Source of the DNA: Nostocales cyanobacterium LEGE 12452
Lineage (GTDB): Bacteria > Cyanobacteriota > Cyanobacteriia > Cyanobacteriales > Nostocaceae
Reading direction: 5' to 3'
NCBI GenBank assembly: GCA_015206945.1
Contig: JADEXV010000062.1
Coordinates: forward strand, 1 to 34,751
DNA length: 34,751 nucleotides
Part shown: piece by piece, positions 1 through 8,877 of the stretch
How the letters are laid out: each line of letters opens with the position of its first letter
Position numbering within the stretch: the stretch's first letter is position 1
Notes under the pieces: generated by a model
Told to the model about the DNA's origin: nothing
Databases searched by the model: none
Seen by the model: only the letters and a program-made list of their open reading frames with translations
Made by a program: the position numbers and the translations under genes

Positions 1-1926
1 ATTTTCATCTGTACCTTCTGGTTTTGTGTGTTCGTAGCCGCCGGCTAACAAAGCGCGATATAACGGCAGTTCAAACAGGTTCCGCATCACGCTTCTGGAA
101 CGTTGTAAATCTTCTACTGTCTCAAATAGGGGAACTACTTGAATAGTTCCGACGGCAATGGCGGGGTCAAAAAGTCTGGCTTCTTTGGCTAACAGTAGTA
201 CTTCCAGCACGTCGCTTACGTCGCGACACATGCTGATAATGTAAGTTTGGCAGATGTTGAGACCAAATTCTTGTTGGAGCGATCGCACGACGCGAAAGGT
301 TTCAATTACATCGTTGGTTTTTTCGGAAAACGGCAATTCTGCCGGAATTAATGGCCTGCGGGTTTGCAGTTCTCCTGTGAGCCAAGCAACTCTTTGCTCC
401 TCAGATAGTTCGTTGTAAGGTTGAGGTAATATTTGCAGGTATTCCAGTATTTCATTGAGCGCATCGGCGTGGCGAGATGATTCTTGGCGGATATCTAACT
501 GTGTCAAATTAAAGCCAAAAATTTCTACCTGACAGATGAGATTTTCTAATTCTCGACAACTTAAACCTGTTTCTGTCAAGTTGCGCTGAATCATTCGCAG
601 TTCTGCTAAAAAATCTGCTCCCGAACGATACAGAGGGCTATCTTGATTTGTTGGCGTTTCCCGATTGTACAAAGCGAGATTGCGATCGCGAGTATTTTCC
701 AACCGTTTCAGCACATAAGCCAATTTCAGCCGATAGGGTTCTTGTCGATAACGTAGCGCCAGTGCGTCGTAGACTTCACTCAACTGGGATTGATCTAATT
801 CTAGAGATTCCAGTAAGTCTGGTAAAACATCACTCCAGTGCATCGACACACTCAACAATTCAATCAGATTTTTCACTGACTGAATATATCTCCCCAGCAC
901 CATTTTGCGCTGATAGCAAGCCGTTTTCCAGGTAATTTCAGGTGTAACTGATGGGTTTCCATCTCTGTCTGAGCCTACCCAGGAGCCAAAAGAGCAAAAG
1001 TTTTTACTCGGTGGTTCTAGCCAAGGAAAAGTATTAGATAGAGTATGTTTGAAACGTTTATACAGTTGCGGAATGCCATCAAATAAAACTTCTTGGAAGT
1101 AGTGCAGGGCATAATCTACTTCATCTAGCACTGTGGGTTTGAACTGGTGAAGTTCGTCTGTACGCCACCATAGGCGAATCTCTTCGAGCAATTGTTCGCG
1201 GACATCTATTGCTTCCCAAGGATATGCTCCTGGTGTGCTACCAGAGTGGTTTTCCAAGGTATCCAGTTTTTGCAAAAGTTGTACCACCTGTCGCTGCTTA
1301 TCCCGGATGGTATGACGAACAATTTCTGTTGGATGCGCTGTAAAAACTAACCGCACATCCAGATGTGCGATTAGACGTTGAATTTGCTGGGGTGGTACAT
1401 TCAGTTTGAATAAATAGGGAAACAAGGCAGCAAAAGTACCTTTTGGTTTGACTTGCGCCTTTTCGAGATAATTCTTTTTGAGGAAGTCTGCTGCTACTCC
1501 CTTGCTAACAGGCGCGTCATCTTCTCTTTGATTGGAGGAATAGTTAACATTGGATGGTGTTTCCGGCTCTATTTCCTCTGTATCTGCTTCATAGCGACTC
1601 AATTGCTGCCGTTGTTCGTATTCCTGCTCTATGATGTTAATCAACTGAAAATACAGAGCGAAAGCACGAGCCGCGCGAATTGCTTCGTTGATATTTAGTT
1701 GTTCAATTAATTTGACGGCTGAGGATGCTTGGTCATTTGTTGCTTGTCCTTCTGGCGAACAGAGATCGCGCAACTGACGCAACAAGTCCACCATATTTTG
1801 ACCGCATTCTTGCCGGAGAACTGACTCCCACAATTCTTCCACTACCTGGAGACGATGACGCAAAAATAATTCCGACACCGGGTATAAATCCGCAGTTTGA
1901 GACGAAGAGTATAAAAGGGAACCCAT
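1..1926 (-). CDS. ppc: Phosphoenolpyruvate carboxylase, N-terminal 642 residues (partial at window edge)
   Basis: Carboxylates phosphoenolpyruvate with bicarbonate to give oxaloacetate, the main anaplerotic and C4-acid-forming step in cyanobacteria; cytosolic. I translated the minus strand from ATG at 1924-1926 and it stays open to base 1, giving 642 codons. The family's usual length is about 1000, so the C-terminal third lies outside the window. Visible marks are [13 protein letters not shown] (about residues 194-206, containing the catalytic His 198) and [15 protein letters not shown] (about 314-328). A low-complexity acidic linker at about 112-140 is usual for cyanobacterial PPCs. A small membrane-protein gene lies 84 bp upstream in the same direction and could be co-transcribed. 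Identity is secure; the start is the first ATG and gives the expected N-terminus. Confidence 0.96.
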   Translation of the reverse strand, partial: MGSLLYSSSQTADLYPVSELFLRHRLQVVEELWESVLRQECGQNMVDLLRQLRDLCSPEGQATNDQASSAVKLIEQLNINEAIRAARAFALYFQLINIIEQEYEQRQQLSRYEADTEEIEPETPSNVNYSSNQREDDAPVSKGVAADFLKKNYLEKAQVKPKGTFAALFPYLFKLNVPPQQIQRLIAHLDVRLVFTAHPTEIVRHTIRDKQRQVVQLLQKLDTLENHSGSTPGAYPWEAIDVREQLLEEIRLWWRTDELHQFKPTVLDEVDYALHYFQEVLFDGIPQLYKRFKHTLSNTFPWLEPPSKNFCSFGSWVGSDRDGNPSVTPEITWKTACYQRKMVLGRYIQSVKNLIELLSVSMHWSDVLPDLLESLELDQSQLSEVYDALALRYRQEPYRLKLAYVLKRLENTRDRNLALYNRETPTNQDSPLYRSGADFLAELRMIQRNLTETGLSCRELENLICQVEIFGFNLTQLDIRQESSRHADALNEILEYLQILPQPYNELSEEQRVAWLTGELQTRRPLIPAELPFSEKTNDVIETFRVVRSLQQEFGLNICQTYIISMCRDVSDVLEVLLLAKEARLFDPAIAVGTIQVVPLFETVEDLQRSRSVMRNLFELPLYRALLAGGYEHTKPEGTDEN

Positions 1927-2010
1927 ATTCTCTATTCTTGTAAAGCTAATTACTGTTTACGGTTCTAGGTTTTGCACTTAATGCTCACCGGGTTGTTCCT
2001 GAGCAAATAA

Positions 2011-2277
2011 TTATTTGGTGTATATCTTCTCATCTTGATTGATTTCGTGTTCATCTGGGAAGTCTAATGGGAAGTCTAAATTGGGTAGGCGATCGCCTCG
2101 AAATAATTCTTCACTGGCTTCTCCTACGGCTTCTAATGCTCTTACTGTAGCTTTTCCAGTAATCAGCAGCAGTAATATAGACGCTGTACCTATTTGTAAA
2201 AGGAACGATTGAGGAATGGGAAATAAATCCAGATTGGATGCGGGTTTAGGTGAAGACTGTTGGTTGGTAGGAGGCAT
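2011..2277 (-). CDS. Small single-pass membrane protein of unknown function (88 aa)
   Basis: I do not recognise a named family. The ATG-initiated 88-residue protein has a polar, Pro/Ser/Asn-rich N-terminus, one clear hydrophobic segment at about residues 24-41 (rich in Leu, Ile and Ala), and an acidic C-terminal tail ending EINQDEKIYTK. It points the same way as ppc, 84 bp upstream of it. The composition (a helix continuing into GKATVRALEAVGEASEEL) looks like a real protein rather than chance. Function unknown; a thylakoid or plasma-membrane location is inference from the helix only. Confidence 0.6.
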   Translation of the reverse strand: MPPTNQQSSPKPASNLDLFPIPQSFLLQIGTASILLLLITGKATVRALEAVGEASEELFRGDRLPNLDFPLDFPDEHEINQDEKIYTK

Positions 2278-2318
2278 TGCTAATTTTTGGTTATGGGAAT
2301 AAGAGTAGAGGCGCGGTT

Positions 2319-2346
2319 AATCGCGTCTGTTAGGAGAGACGCGATT
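2319..2346. repeat. Palindromic dispersed-type repeat (10-bp perfect stem)
   Basis: AATCGCGTCT (2319-2328) and AGACGCGATT (2337-2346) are perfect inverted copies around an 8-base loop. Hairpins of this type, built on AGACGCGATT, are recalled as scattered through Nostoc-type genomes. It lies between the divergently oriented 88-aa gene and the DUF1574 gene, so it is not an obvious terminator for either. Confidence 0.65.
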
Positions 2347-2360
2347 AGCGTCTGTACAAG

Positions 2361-2382
2361 AGTTAGGAGTTAGGAGTTAGGA
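2361..2382. repeat. STRR, heptamer tandem repeat (GTTAGGA), left copy
   Basis: Three tandem GTTAGGA heptamers, a typical short tandemly repeated repeat of heterocystous cyanobacteria. It is an exact reverse complement of 2530-2551. Confidence 0.85.
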
Positions 2383-2529
2383 TGACTCCAACGAGCAAGG
2401 GATGGAGTTGAAATGAGATAAGCTTATTGTTTGTTTCGCCCATCAGGGGCATTAGGGCAGTGGGGCGCAAATCCACCTTTCAAGGGACAAGTTATCAACC
2501 AGTCATATAGAATTATTCTGACTCCTGGC

Positions 2530-2551
2530 TCCTAACTCCTAACTCCTAACT
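2530..2551. repeat. STRR, heptamer tandem repeat (CCTAACT), right inverted copy
   Basis: Exact 22-base reverse complement of 2361-2382, with 147 bases between them. The intervening DNA (2383-2529) has no open frame of note. The rest of the 2278-2762 spacer would carry the promoters of the divergent genes, but I see no clear core promoter. Confidence 0.85.
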
Positions 2552-2762
2552 TCTGATTTTTGACTCCCTATTAGTAAAATAAACGCAAAACTCAACATTA
2601 GTCAGACTTGCAACCTATACAAGACTATCTTGTCCGATTTTGTGAGCTACGAAGGTAACAAAATTGTTAAAAAAAACCGTCAGAGTGTGATAGACCTATG
2701 GTTCTAGTTTACAAGTGCAGGCACTATCCCCCAACCATCGCTTCCTGTAAAGTTAACTGAGC

Positions 2763-5700
2763 ATGAAAACAGTAGTACCAGATCGCCAGCAATCCTTAGT
2801 GCAATGGGTGAGCCAAGCAACAGGGATCAACACTTTCGGAGTGAAAGTCCGGTTGCGGGGAAATGACCTTCATATTCTTTGTGAAGGTACAGAATGTCCG
2901 CAGCGTTGGCGTACTTTGTCTGATTTGCTGCAAGCACTACAGCAAACAAACTTAGATATTCTCACAAGCAGCGAACAAACCTCAATATATCAAGTATTTG
3001 TCTATGGCCGCAGAAAAGGGGAACAGCGCCCCTCATGGTGCCATCGAGTTCACTTGAATCAAATAGATAAGCATCTCGATCAGGTGCAACAAGCCCTGCT
3101 AGCAGACTCGGAAAAATCAAAGCAATCAGGCGGGGCGCTAATTGTCTCTAACGAAAGTTTGGCACGCCAAGGCAATCCAGAAGCGATCGCTCGATATCTG
3201 AGCGAAACTCTGAGTACGCTAGGTGTATCAGTACAGGTAAAGATTAAGCTATATAAGCCAAAGAATTCTCAGTCAGAAGAAAATCGCCTGTGGATATTTT
3301 GCCATTCAAGCTATAGTCCTGATGCATCGTTGCTTGCCGAACCAATAGCACAAAAGTTGCGTTATCTCAAGCTTTCCGGCTACCAAGATGCTGTAATTGT
3401 TTCTCAGGTGAGCGGCGAAACTGCCCCTGATTGGCTGCTGCGGGTAGATTTGACGCCACCAGAGGTGATGCTTAAAGAGTGGGCGCGTTGGGGAGATGTC
3501 CAAGCGATCGCTCGATTATTAGCTGAAGTATTATCAGGATTAAAAGTTGGCGTCCAAGTTTCTCTGAAAGAATCAACGCTACATATATTTTGTATCCCAG
3601 CTTTCGATCCTTTAGGAACTGCGCCGATCCCAGACAAGATAGTGTGCTTAGAGGCGATTTTACCCCAGCTAGAAGCGATCGCTCCTCAAGGCATTCTCGC
3701 CGCCACCATATACGGACAGAAAGCAGGCGACAAGGAACCTACTTGGATTGATTGGCTAGCTTTACCCGCAGCCAAGCATCCCGCCTTTGCCATATCACCA
3801 CTTGATTTGGCAAATACTGGTGATGAACCAGCGATCGTATTTTTAATAGAGCGCTTACTCAATCCTGATTTGGATTGGCGATTATTGACAGGTGGAATTC
3901 GCGTACTTTTACTGAACAAAAATGGTTTATTGCACATTATGTGTGATGCGCCTGTTTGTCCACAGCGGCAACAAGTAGCAAGTAAAATTACGCAGTTTAT
4001 CCGTCATTTAAAAATTTCCGGTATTATAGGAGTACGTATCTACGGTCGCCGGGCTGGGAATAAAGAACCTTTTTGGCATTATGGCGTCGATCTTGAACAT
4101 CGCCAACGTTTAGTACCAGAAGCAACCCCAGAATTTGCTGCTACTTCTATATACATCAACGATTTAGTAACATCTGAGACTAGTGAGCCAATTTTGCGCC
4201 CAGACTTAACGACAGAAGAAGTTCAAAATTTTGTAACAGAAGTAGCGCGAGATTGGATAGCAACGGCGAGTTCAACTGCGAGAAAATTCCTGTTGAAAAG
4301 CCAGCTATTTACCGAAAGCAGCGAGTCAACGGAACGTAACCACGATCTTCAAGGAATTAAAATTGCTCTAGTTTGGGGAACACTGGGATTATTGCTTACC
4401 CTCCAAACTGATTGGGTATTGGGTCGAATTATTGCACTTAATACGCCCAATTCGCCAAAAGTCGCTAGTGCCACCCTCCCATCTTCATCCGAGCAAAAGG
4501 CATCTTTGACATCTGGGAAAAATCAGACTGAGAAAACGACATTTTTTAGTAGCACTTCCAAGAAAAAATCTCCTCCAAATCAGAGTTCTGTATTTAACGC
4601 TTCGGAATTTACCCAGAGTGATGATACCCCAAAAAATAATTTGGCAGCCGCACCACTGAAGGAAAAAGCAACCGCAACAGCTATTCTTTTAGCAGCGCGA
4701 TCGCAGATGCCAAGTTTTAATGTCAGACAGTTAGACGAGCAATTAGCACTGTATAAACAGCGTTTAGCTAGAACTGGTAGTCCCCCAGATGTCTTGATTA
4801 TTGGCTCCTCCCGTGCCCTTAGAGGAGTAGATCCCGCAGCGCTTTCTAAAGCTTTAGCAACTCAAGGCTATCCAAATCTTGACGTGTTTAACTTTGGGAT
4901 CAACGGTGCTACGGCACAAGTTGTAGAATTTGTGATTCGTCACGTATTAGAACCATCAGAACTACCCAAAATAATTATCTGGGCAGATGGTGCGCGTGCT
5001 TTCAACGGTGGGCGCGAGGATATTACCTTTAAATCGCTGGCTGCATCAGCCGGTTATAAACAAGCATTCCAAAAAACACCAACAACAGCAAGTAGCAATG
5101 ATTTAGAAAATACAATAAATTCGGGAGAAGAAAAGACAAAGGAAGAAAAACAGGACATTAGTACTTATGAAGCTGTCAATCAGTCATTAAATCAGGCTAT
5201 AGCATCTGTTTCTACTAGCTATCAAAACCGTGAGCAAATTAAAAGTTTACTGCAAAAACAACTGCTCATATTTGGTAATAATCAGACAGTTGCATCACAA
5301 AAACAATTGACAGACGGTACTTCAGATGAAAGTATTTCTCAGCAAGCGGTTGACTTTGATGGCTTTCTACCCTTGTCTATTCGGTTTAATCCCGCGAGAT
5401 ACTATCAAAAACATTCTAGAGTTCCCGGAAATTATGACAACGACTATAGATCCTTCCAAGTAGAAGGGCAGCAAGATACTGCTTTTCAAGAAGTGCTTCA
5501 GTTTACCCAGTCTCAAAAAATCTCCTTAGTGTTTGTCAACATGCCTCTGACGGGAGATTATTTAGATCCAGTGCGTAAACAATATGAGCAACAATTTCAG
5601 CAATATATGTTGCGTTTGGCTATTAATCCCAACTTTATTTATCGTGATTTGAGTCAACAGTGGACAAAAGTAAATGATTTCTTTTCCGATCCTAGTCACC

Positions 5701-5774
5701 TCAACCGCTTTGGTGCATACGAAGTCTCGAAAAAGCTAGCTAACGATCCGATGATCCCTTGGCCAGTGAAGTAG
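2763..5774 (+). CDS. DUF1574-type protein: four N-terminal repeats, one membrane helix, C-terminal SGNH domain
   Basis: Likely the extracytoplasmic partner of the MBOAT acyltransferase that follows 71 bp downstream, by analogy with AlgI/AlgJ-type and PatA/PatB-type O-acetylation pairs. The 1003-residue protein has four degenerate repeats of about 85-100 residues (roughly 15-97, 135-230, 240-335, 350-445). Each ends in a [IV]YG-x-[KR]-x-G-x-x-x-P-x-W-like motif: VYGRRKGEQRPSW, IYGQKAGDKEPTW and IYGRRAGNKEPFW in repeats 1, 3 and 4. One hydrophobic helix lies at about 532-556, then a Ser/Thr/Lys linker. The C-terminal SGNH-like domain carries IIGSSRALRG (about 679-688, nucleophile Ser), FNFGINGA (block II) and DPSHLNRFG (976-984, catalytic Asp/His pair). 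DUF1574 placement and substrate (exopolysaccharide or cell wall) are inference. The start is the first ATG; no strong Shine-Dalgarno. Confidence 0.82.
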   Translation: MKTVVPDRQQSLVQWVSQATGINTFGVKVRLRGNDLHILCEGTECPQRWRTLSDLLQALQQTNLDILTSSEQTSIYQVFVYGRRKGEQRPSWCHRVHLNQIDKHLDQVQQALLADSEKSKQSGGALIVSNESLARQGNPEAIARYLSETLSTLGVSVQVKIKLYKPKNSQSEENRLWIFCHSSYSPDASLLAEPIAQKLRYLKLSGYQDAVIVSQVSGETAPDWLLRVDLTPPEVMLKEWARWGDVQAIARLLAEVLSGLKVGVQVSLKESTLHIFCIPAFDPLGTAPIPDKIVCLEAILPQLEAIAPQGILAATIYGQKAGDKEPTWIDWLALPAAKHPAFAISPLDLANTGDEPAIVFLIERLLNPDLDWRLLTGGIRVLLLNKNGLLHIMCDAPVCPQRQQVASKITQFIRHLKISGIIGVRIYGRRAGNKEPFWHYGVDLEHRQRLVPEATPEFAATSIYINDLVTSETSEPILRPDLTTEEVQNFVTEVARDWIATASSTARKFLLKSQLFTESSESTERNHDLQGIKIALVWGTLGLLLTLQTDWVLGRIIALNTPNSPKVASATLPSSSEQKASLTSGKNQTEKTTFFSSTSKKKSPPNQSSVFNASEFTQSDDTPKNNLAAAPLKEKATATAILLAARSQMPSFNVRQLDEQLALYKQRLARTGSPPDVLIIGSSRALRGVDPAALSKALATQGYPNLDVFNFGINGATAQVVEFVIRHVLEPSELPKIIIWADGARAFNGGREDITFKSLAASAGYKQAFQKTPTTASSNDLENTINSGEEKTKEEKQDISTYEAVNQSLNQAIASVSTSYQNREQIKSLLQKQLLIFGNNQTVASQKQLTDGTSDESISQQAVDFDGFLPLSIRFNPARYYQKHSRVPGNYDNDYRSFQVEGQQDTAFQEVLQFTQSQKISLVFVNMPLTGDYLDPVRKQYEQQFQQYMLRLAINPNFIYRDLSQQWTKVNDFFSDPSHLNRFGAYEVSKKLANDPMIPWPVK

Positions 5775-5845
5775 AGAGTGGAGAGTGGGGATGAGGGAGC
5801 CAAGGGAGCAGTAGGGATAAATAATAAATGACAAATGACTAAAAA

Positions 5846-7345
5846 ATGAACTTTATATCAATTTTTTATGGGCTGTTCCTGTTGAGTGTGTTAGGAATTT
5901 ACTGGTCTTTAGCACAACATAAATTGCGGTTGTGGACGCTGCTAATTGCCAGTTTGGTTTTCTACGCATCTTTGCACATCCAATACATACCATTACTATT
6001 AGCATTAACGTTTATTAATTTCCGTGTAGGTCTAGAAATTGGGAACAATACATCACCAGGAAAACATTCTCTTGACTGGCAAATTTCTAATGAAGAATGG
6101 CAATTTGCTCAAGTTGATTGGAATCGTCGCCGTCTAAAGGTTTTGTGGGTGGGTATAAGTCTAAATGTTTTACTGTTATTAGCTTTTAAGTATTTTACTC
6201 CTTTATTTAAGTTTGTTTTTCATGTCCAAATAAACTCACCAGATAGCTCTTTTAAGTTAATTGCACCCTTGGGAATTTCATTTTTCACCTTTGAGTGTAT
6301 TGCTTATTTAATAGATGTCTATCGCGGTGCCCCTGCTACTGATAATTTTCTCAAATTTGCTACATACAAATTATTCTTCGCCAAACTGATTTCAGGACCG
6401 ATTACGCGCTATCACAACTTAGCAAATCAATTTAATACACTAGAATTACCCAATACCAATAGAGTAACTGAAGCGCTGTGGTTAATTGCTAGGGGTGCAG
6501 TTAAAAAAGGTATTTTTGCAGACCACTTGGGAATTTTCGTAGATTTATGTTTCGGTAATTTGCAACGGGCGGGTAGTACCGATTTGTGGTTAGCTACATT
6601 CGCATACGGCTTGCAGTTATATCTAGATTTCAACGGTTACGTAGATATTGCCCGTGGTAGTGCTATGCTTTTCGGCTTGGTTCTACCTGAAAATTTCGAC
6701 TTTCCTTATTTCAGCACCAATATTTCAGAATTTTGGCGGCGCTGGCACATGACTCTGGGAGATTGGCTACGTAACTATGTCTACTTTCCTTTGGGTGGTT
6801 CCCGTCGGGGTTTAGTCCGTACCTGCTGGAATTTATTTCTTGTAATGCTAATTGCTGGTATCTGGCACGGTGCCGCTTTGGGTTATGTCGTTTGGGGCAT
6901 ATTCCACGGATTGGCCTTGGTGGCTCATCGACTTACAGATTCTATAAGCGATCGCTCTGAAAATCTAGAACAATTCTGGCAAAATCCTCTGGGTATCTTT
7001 GTCGCTTGGTTCTTAACTCAATTGATGGTTTTTACCTCTTGGATTTGGTTCCGTCTACCTAATCTTCAAGACTCTTCTTTGGTAATTCGGCATCTTTGGG
7101 GTTATCCGGCTGACGCCCAGTTTGCTGAAAAGGTCTATGTGGAAGCCTTAAATATGAGCCAATCCCAACTCACTTGGGTACTTGTAGCTTTAGCTGCCCT
7201 TATGGCTGTAGTCTATGCCTTTAACCGAATCCTGAAGTTAGAGTTTAACTGGCCTCTTAAGCTTGTATTCGTTCCTTTATGTTTCTATGCTGTTTGGTTA
7301 TTAGCACCGGAAGGCAGTTTGCCCTACATTTACTTTGATTTTTAA
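5846..7345 (+). CDS. MBOAT-family membrane O-acyltransferase (AlgI/PatA-like)
   Basis: Polytopic membrane enzyme (499 aa) predicted to move acyl (usually acetyl) groups across the membrane for O-acylation of a polysaccharide. MBOAT marks are clear: SFFTFECIAYLIDVYRG (about 145-161), the AlgI-like stretch FWRRWHMTLGDWLR (296-309) followed by YVYFPLGGSRRG, and GIWHG (338-342) with the family's conserved His 341. The length matches AlgI-type proteins (about 470-520). About ten hydrophobic segments span the protein, including the N-terminal one at 3-20. It follows the DUF1574/SGNH gene by 71 bp in the same direction, the arrangement of two-component acetylation systems. The acceptor polymer cannot be told from sequence. 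The spacing and lack of a terminator favour co-transcription. Confidence 0.92.
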   Translation: MNFISIFYGLFLLSVLGIYWSLAQHKLRLWTLLIASLVFYASLHIQYIPLLLALTFINFRVGLEIGNNTSPGKHSLDWQISNEEWQFAQVDWNRRRLKVLWVGISLNVLLLLAFKYFTPLFKFVFHVQINSPDSSFKLIAPLGISFFTFECIAYLIDVYRGAPATDNFLKFATYKLFFAKLISGPITRYHNLANQFNTLELPNTNRVTEALWLIARGAVKKGIFADHLGIFVDLCFGNLQRAGSTDLWLATFAYGLQLYLDFNGYVDIARGSAMLFGLVLPENFDFPYFSTNISEFWRRWHMTLGDWLRNYVYFPLGGSRRGLVRTCWNLFLVMLIAGIWHGAALGYVVWGIFHGLALVAHRLTDSISDRSENLEQFWQNPLGIFVAWFLTQLMVFTSWIWFRLPNLQDSSLVIRHLWGYPADAQFAEKVYVEALNMSQSQLTWVLVALAALMAVVYAFNRILKLEFNWPLKLVFVPLCFYAVWLLAPEGSLPYIYFDF

Positions 7346-7419
7346 CTGAACTATCAGACAATATAGAACTTATTATCTCGTTACAAATAAGCAAGACTTA
7401 AAATGTTTCTAAATGGTAA

Positions 7420-7437
7420 ATTGTAAAGAAGTGTAAA
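7420..7437 (-). promoter_or_regulatory. HLR1-like (RpaB-type) direct repeat upstream of psbA
   Basis: On the minus strand this reads TTTACACT-TC-TTTACAAT. That matches the recalled HLR1 consensus, (G/T)TTACA(T/A)(T/A) twice with two bases between, at 15 of 16 constrained positions. HLR1 is bound by the response regulator RpaB at high-light genes including psbA. It lies about 260 bp before the ATG. A lone TTTACAGT half-site lies at about 7550. Binding is inferred from sequence alone. Confidence 0.45.
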
Positions 7438-7565
7438 GGAAGAAAACTAGGCGATCGCATCATTGAAAGTGATAGCTAGTTTGTTCTTAAAGTGGCTTAA
7501 AAAGCTTTAATTCACTACCTTGTATGGCTTTCTTTATAGTAGGAAAACTTTACAGTTCGATGAGC

Positions 7566-7595
7566 TTGTTAAAGAATTCTATTACAGAATATTAA
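7566..7595 (+). promoter_or_regulatory. Possible core promoter of the first psbA gene
   Basis: TTGTTA (7566-7571) and TATTAA (7590-7595), 18 bases apart, resemble -35 and -10 elements and would give an untranslated leader of about 95 bases. The 351-bp spacer 7346-7696 otherwise holds a HIP1 site at about 7452 and no open frame. There is no obvious Shine-Dalgarno before the psbA ATG. Confidence 0.35.
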
Positions 7596-7696
7596 GTCAC
7601 AGATTGCCTCAAAGTAAATTCATGTAGACTGTATTTCAGCAGGCGAATTAAACTCCGCTTGTTCCATATTTAACAACCCATTGCACTTATAAAACA

Positions 7697-8779
7697 ATGA
7701 CCACAACCTTACAACGGCGCTCTGACGCTAACGTATGGGATCGCTTTTGCGAGTGGATTACCAGCACCGACAACCGCATATACATCGGTTGGTTTGGTGT
7801 TCTCATGATCCCAACCCTACTAGCTGCTACAACTTGCTTCGTGATTGCTTTCATCGCTGCTCCTCCTGTGGACATCGACGGCATCCGCGAACCAGTTGCA
7901 GGTTCTTTGATCTACGGAAACAACATCATTTCTGGTGCAGTTGTTCCTTCTTCAAACGCTATCGGCTTGCACTTCTACCCAATCTGGGAAGCAGCTTCCT
8001 TAGATGAGTGGTTGTACAACGGTGGTCCTTACCAGTTGGTAGTTTTCCACTTCTTGATCGGTTGCGCTGCTTACCTGGGTCGTCAGTGGGAACTTTCTTA
8101 CCGCTTAGGTATGCGTCCTTGGATCTGCGTAGCTTACAGCGCACCTTTGGCTTCCGCTACCGCAGTATTCTTGATCTACCCAATCGGTCAAGGTTCTTTC
8201 TCTGATGGTATGCCTTTGGGTATCTCTGGAACGTTCAACTTCATGATTGTGTTCCAAGCAGAACATAACATCTTGATGCACCCCTTCCACATGTTAGGTG
8301 TGGCTGGTGTATTCGGCGGTTCATTGTTCTCTGCAATGCACGGTTCTCTAGTAACTTCTTCCTTGGTGCGTGAAACCACCGAAACCGAATCTCTTAACTA
8401 CGGTTACAAGTTCGGTCAAGAAGAAGAAACCTACAACATCGTTGCAGCCCACGGCTACTTCGGTCGTTTAATCTTCCAATACGCTTCATTCAACAACAGC
8501 CGTTCACTGCACTTCTTCCTAGCAGCTTGGCCTGTCGTCGGTATCTGGTTCACCGCTTTGGGTATCAGCACGATGGCATTCAACCTGAACGGTTTCAACT
8601 TCAACCAATCAATCATTGACTCCCAAGGTCGCGTTATCAGCACCTGGGCAGATGTAATCAACCGCGCTAACTTGGGTATGGAAGTAATGCACGAGCGTAA
8701 CGCTCACAACTTCCCCCTAGATTTGGCTGCTGGTGAAATTACTCCTGTAGCGATGACTGCTCCTGCTATCAACGGTTAA
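7697..8779 (+). CDS. psbA: Photosystem II reaction-centre protein D1 (standard form, Gln130)
   Basis: D1 binds P680, pheophytin, QB and the Mn4CaO5 cluster in the thylakoid photosystem II core. The 360-residue protein has all expected landmarks: Asp61, Tyr161, Asp170, Glu189, His190, His198, His215, Ser264, His272, His332, Glu333, His337 and Asp342. C-terminal processing is expected after Ala344, within LDLAAG. Residue 130 is Gln, the D1:1-type low-light signature. Position 126 is Tyr and 199 is Met, as usual; 80 is Gly, 158 Phe and 286 Thr, so it is not the low-oxygen D1' form. Codons are strongly biased to C-ending forms (ttc, aac, atc), typical of very high expression and unlike the second copy. 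It ends 21 bp before a strong terminator. Start at ATG 7697 gives the family N-terminus MTTTLQRR. Confidence 0.98.
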   Translation: MTTTLQRRSDANVWDRFCEWITSTDNRIYIGWFGVLMIPTLLAATTCFVIAFIAAPPVDIDGIREPVAGSLIYGNNIISGAVVPSSNAIGLHFYPIWEAASLDEWLYNGGPYQLVVFHFLIGCAAYLGRQWELSYRLGMRPWICVAYSAPLASATAVFLIYPIGQGSFSDGMPLGISGTFNFMIVFQAEHNILMHPFHMLGVAGVFGGSLFSAMHGSLVTSSLVRETTETESLNYGYKFGQEEETYNIVAAHGYFGRLIFQYASFNNSRSLHFFLAAWPVVGIWFTALGISTMAFNLNGFNFNQSIIDSQGRVISTWADVINRANLGMEVMHERNAHNFPLDLAAGEITPVAMTAPAING

Positions 8780-8799
8780 TTCTTCAGTATTAGCTAAAT

Positions 8800-8837
8800 A
8801 AAAAGCGCCCTCCAGAAATGGGGGGCGCTTTTTTTGT
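8800..8837 (+). terminator. Rho-independent terminator of the first psbA gene
   Basis: AAAGCGCCCTCC (8802-8813 region) pairs with GGGGGGCGCTTT (8820-8832 region) with one mismatch, followed by a run of T. It lies just after the psbA stop. Confidence 0.92.
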
Positions 8838-8877
8838 TAGATTCAAGCTACAACTCCTGCGGATGAGGAATCAGGTA

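Noticed and set aside
648..935. Plus-strand open frames inside the ppc region (also 1453-1698 and 1725-1943)
   Set aside because: They are shadows of the minus-strand PEP carboxylase frame, which is open throughout and has clear family motifs.
2655..2670. Possible NtcA site (GTAACAAAATTGTTA)
   Set aside because: It does not fit GTA-N8-TAC; the right half is wrong.
8818..8877. Longer N-terminus for the Uma2 protein
   Set aside because: It would start within the psbA terminator hairpin; GAGGA before ATG 8878 is a better start.
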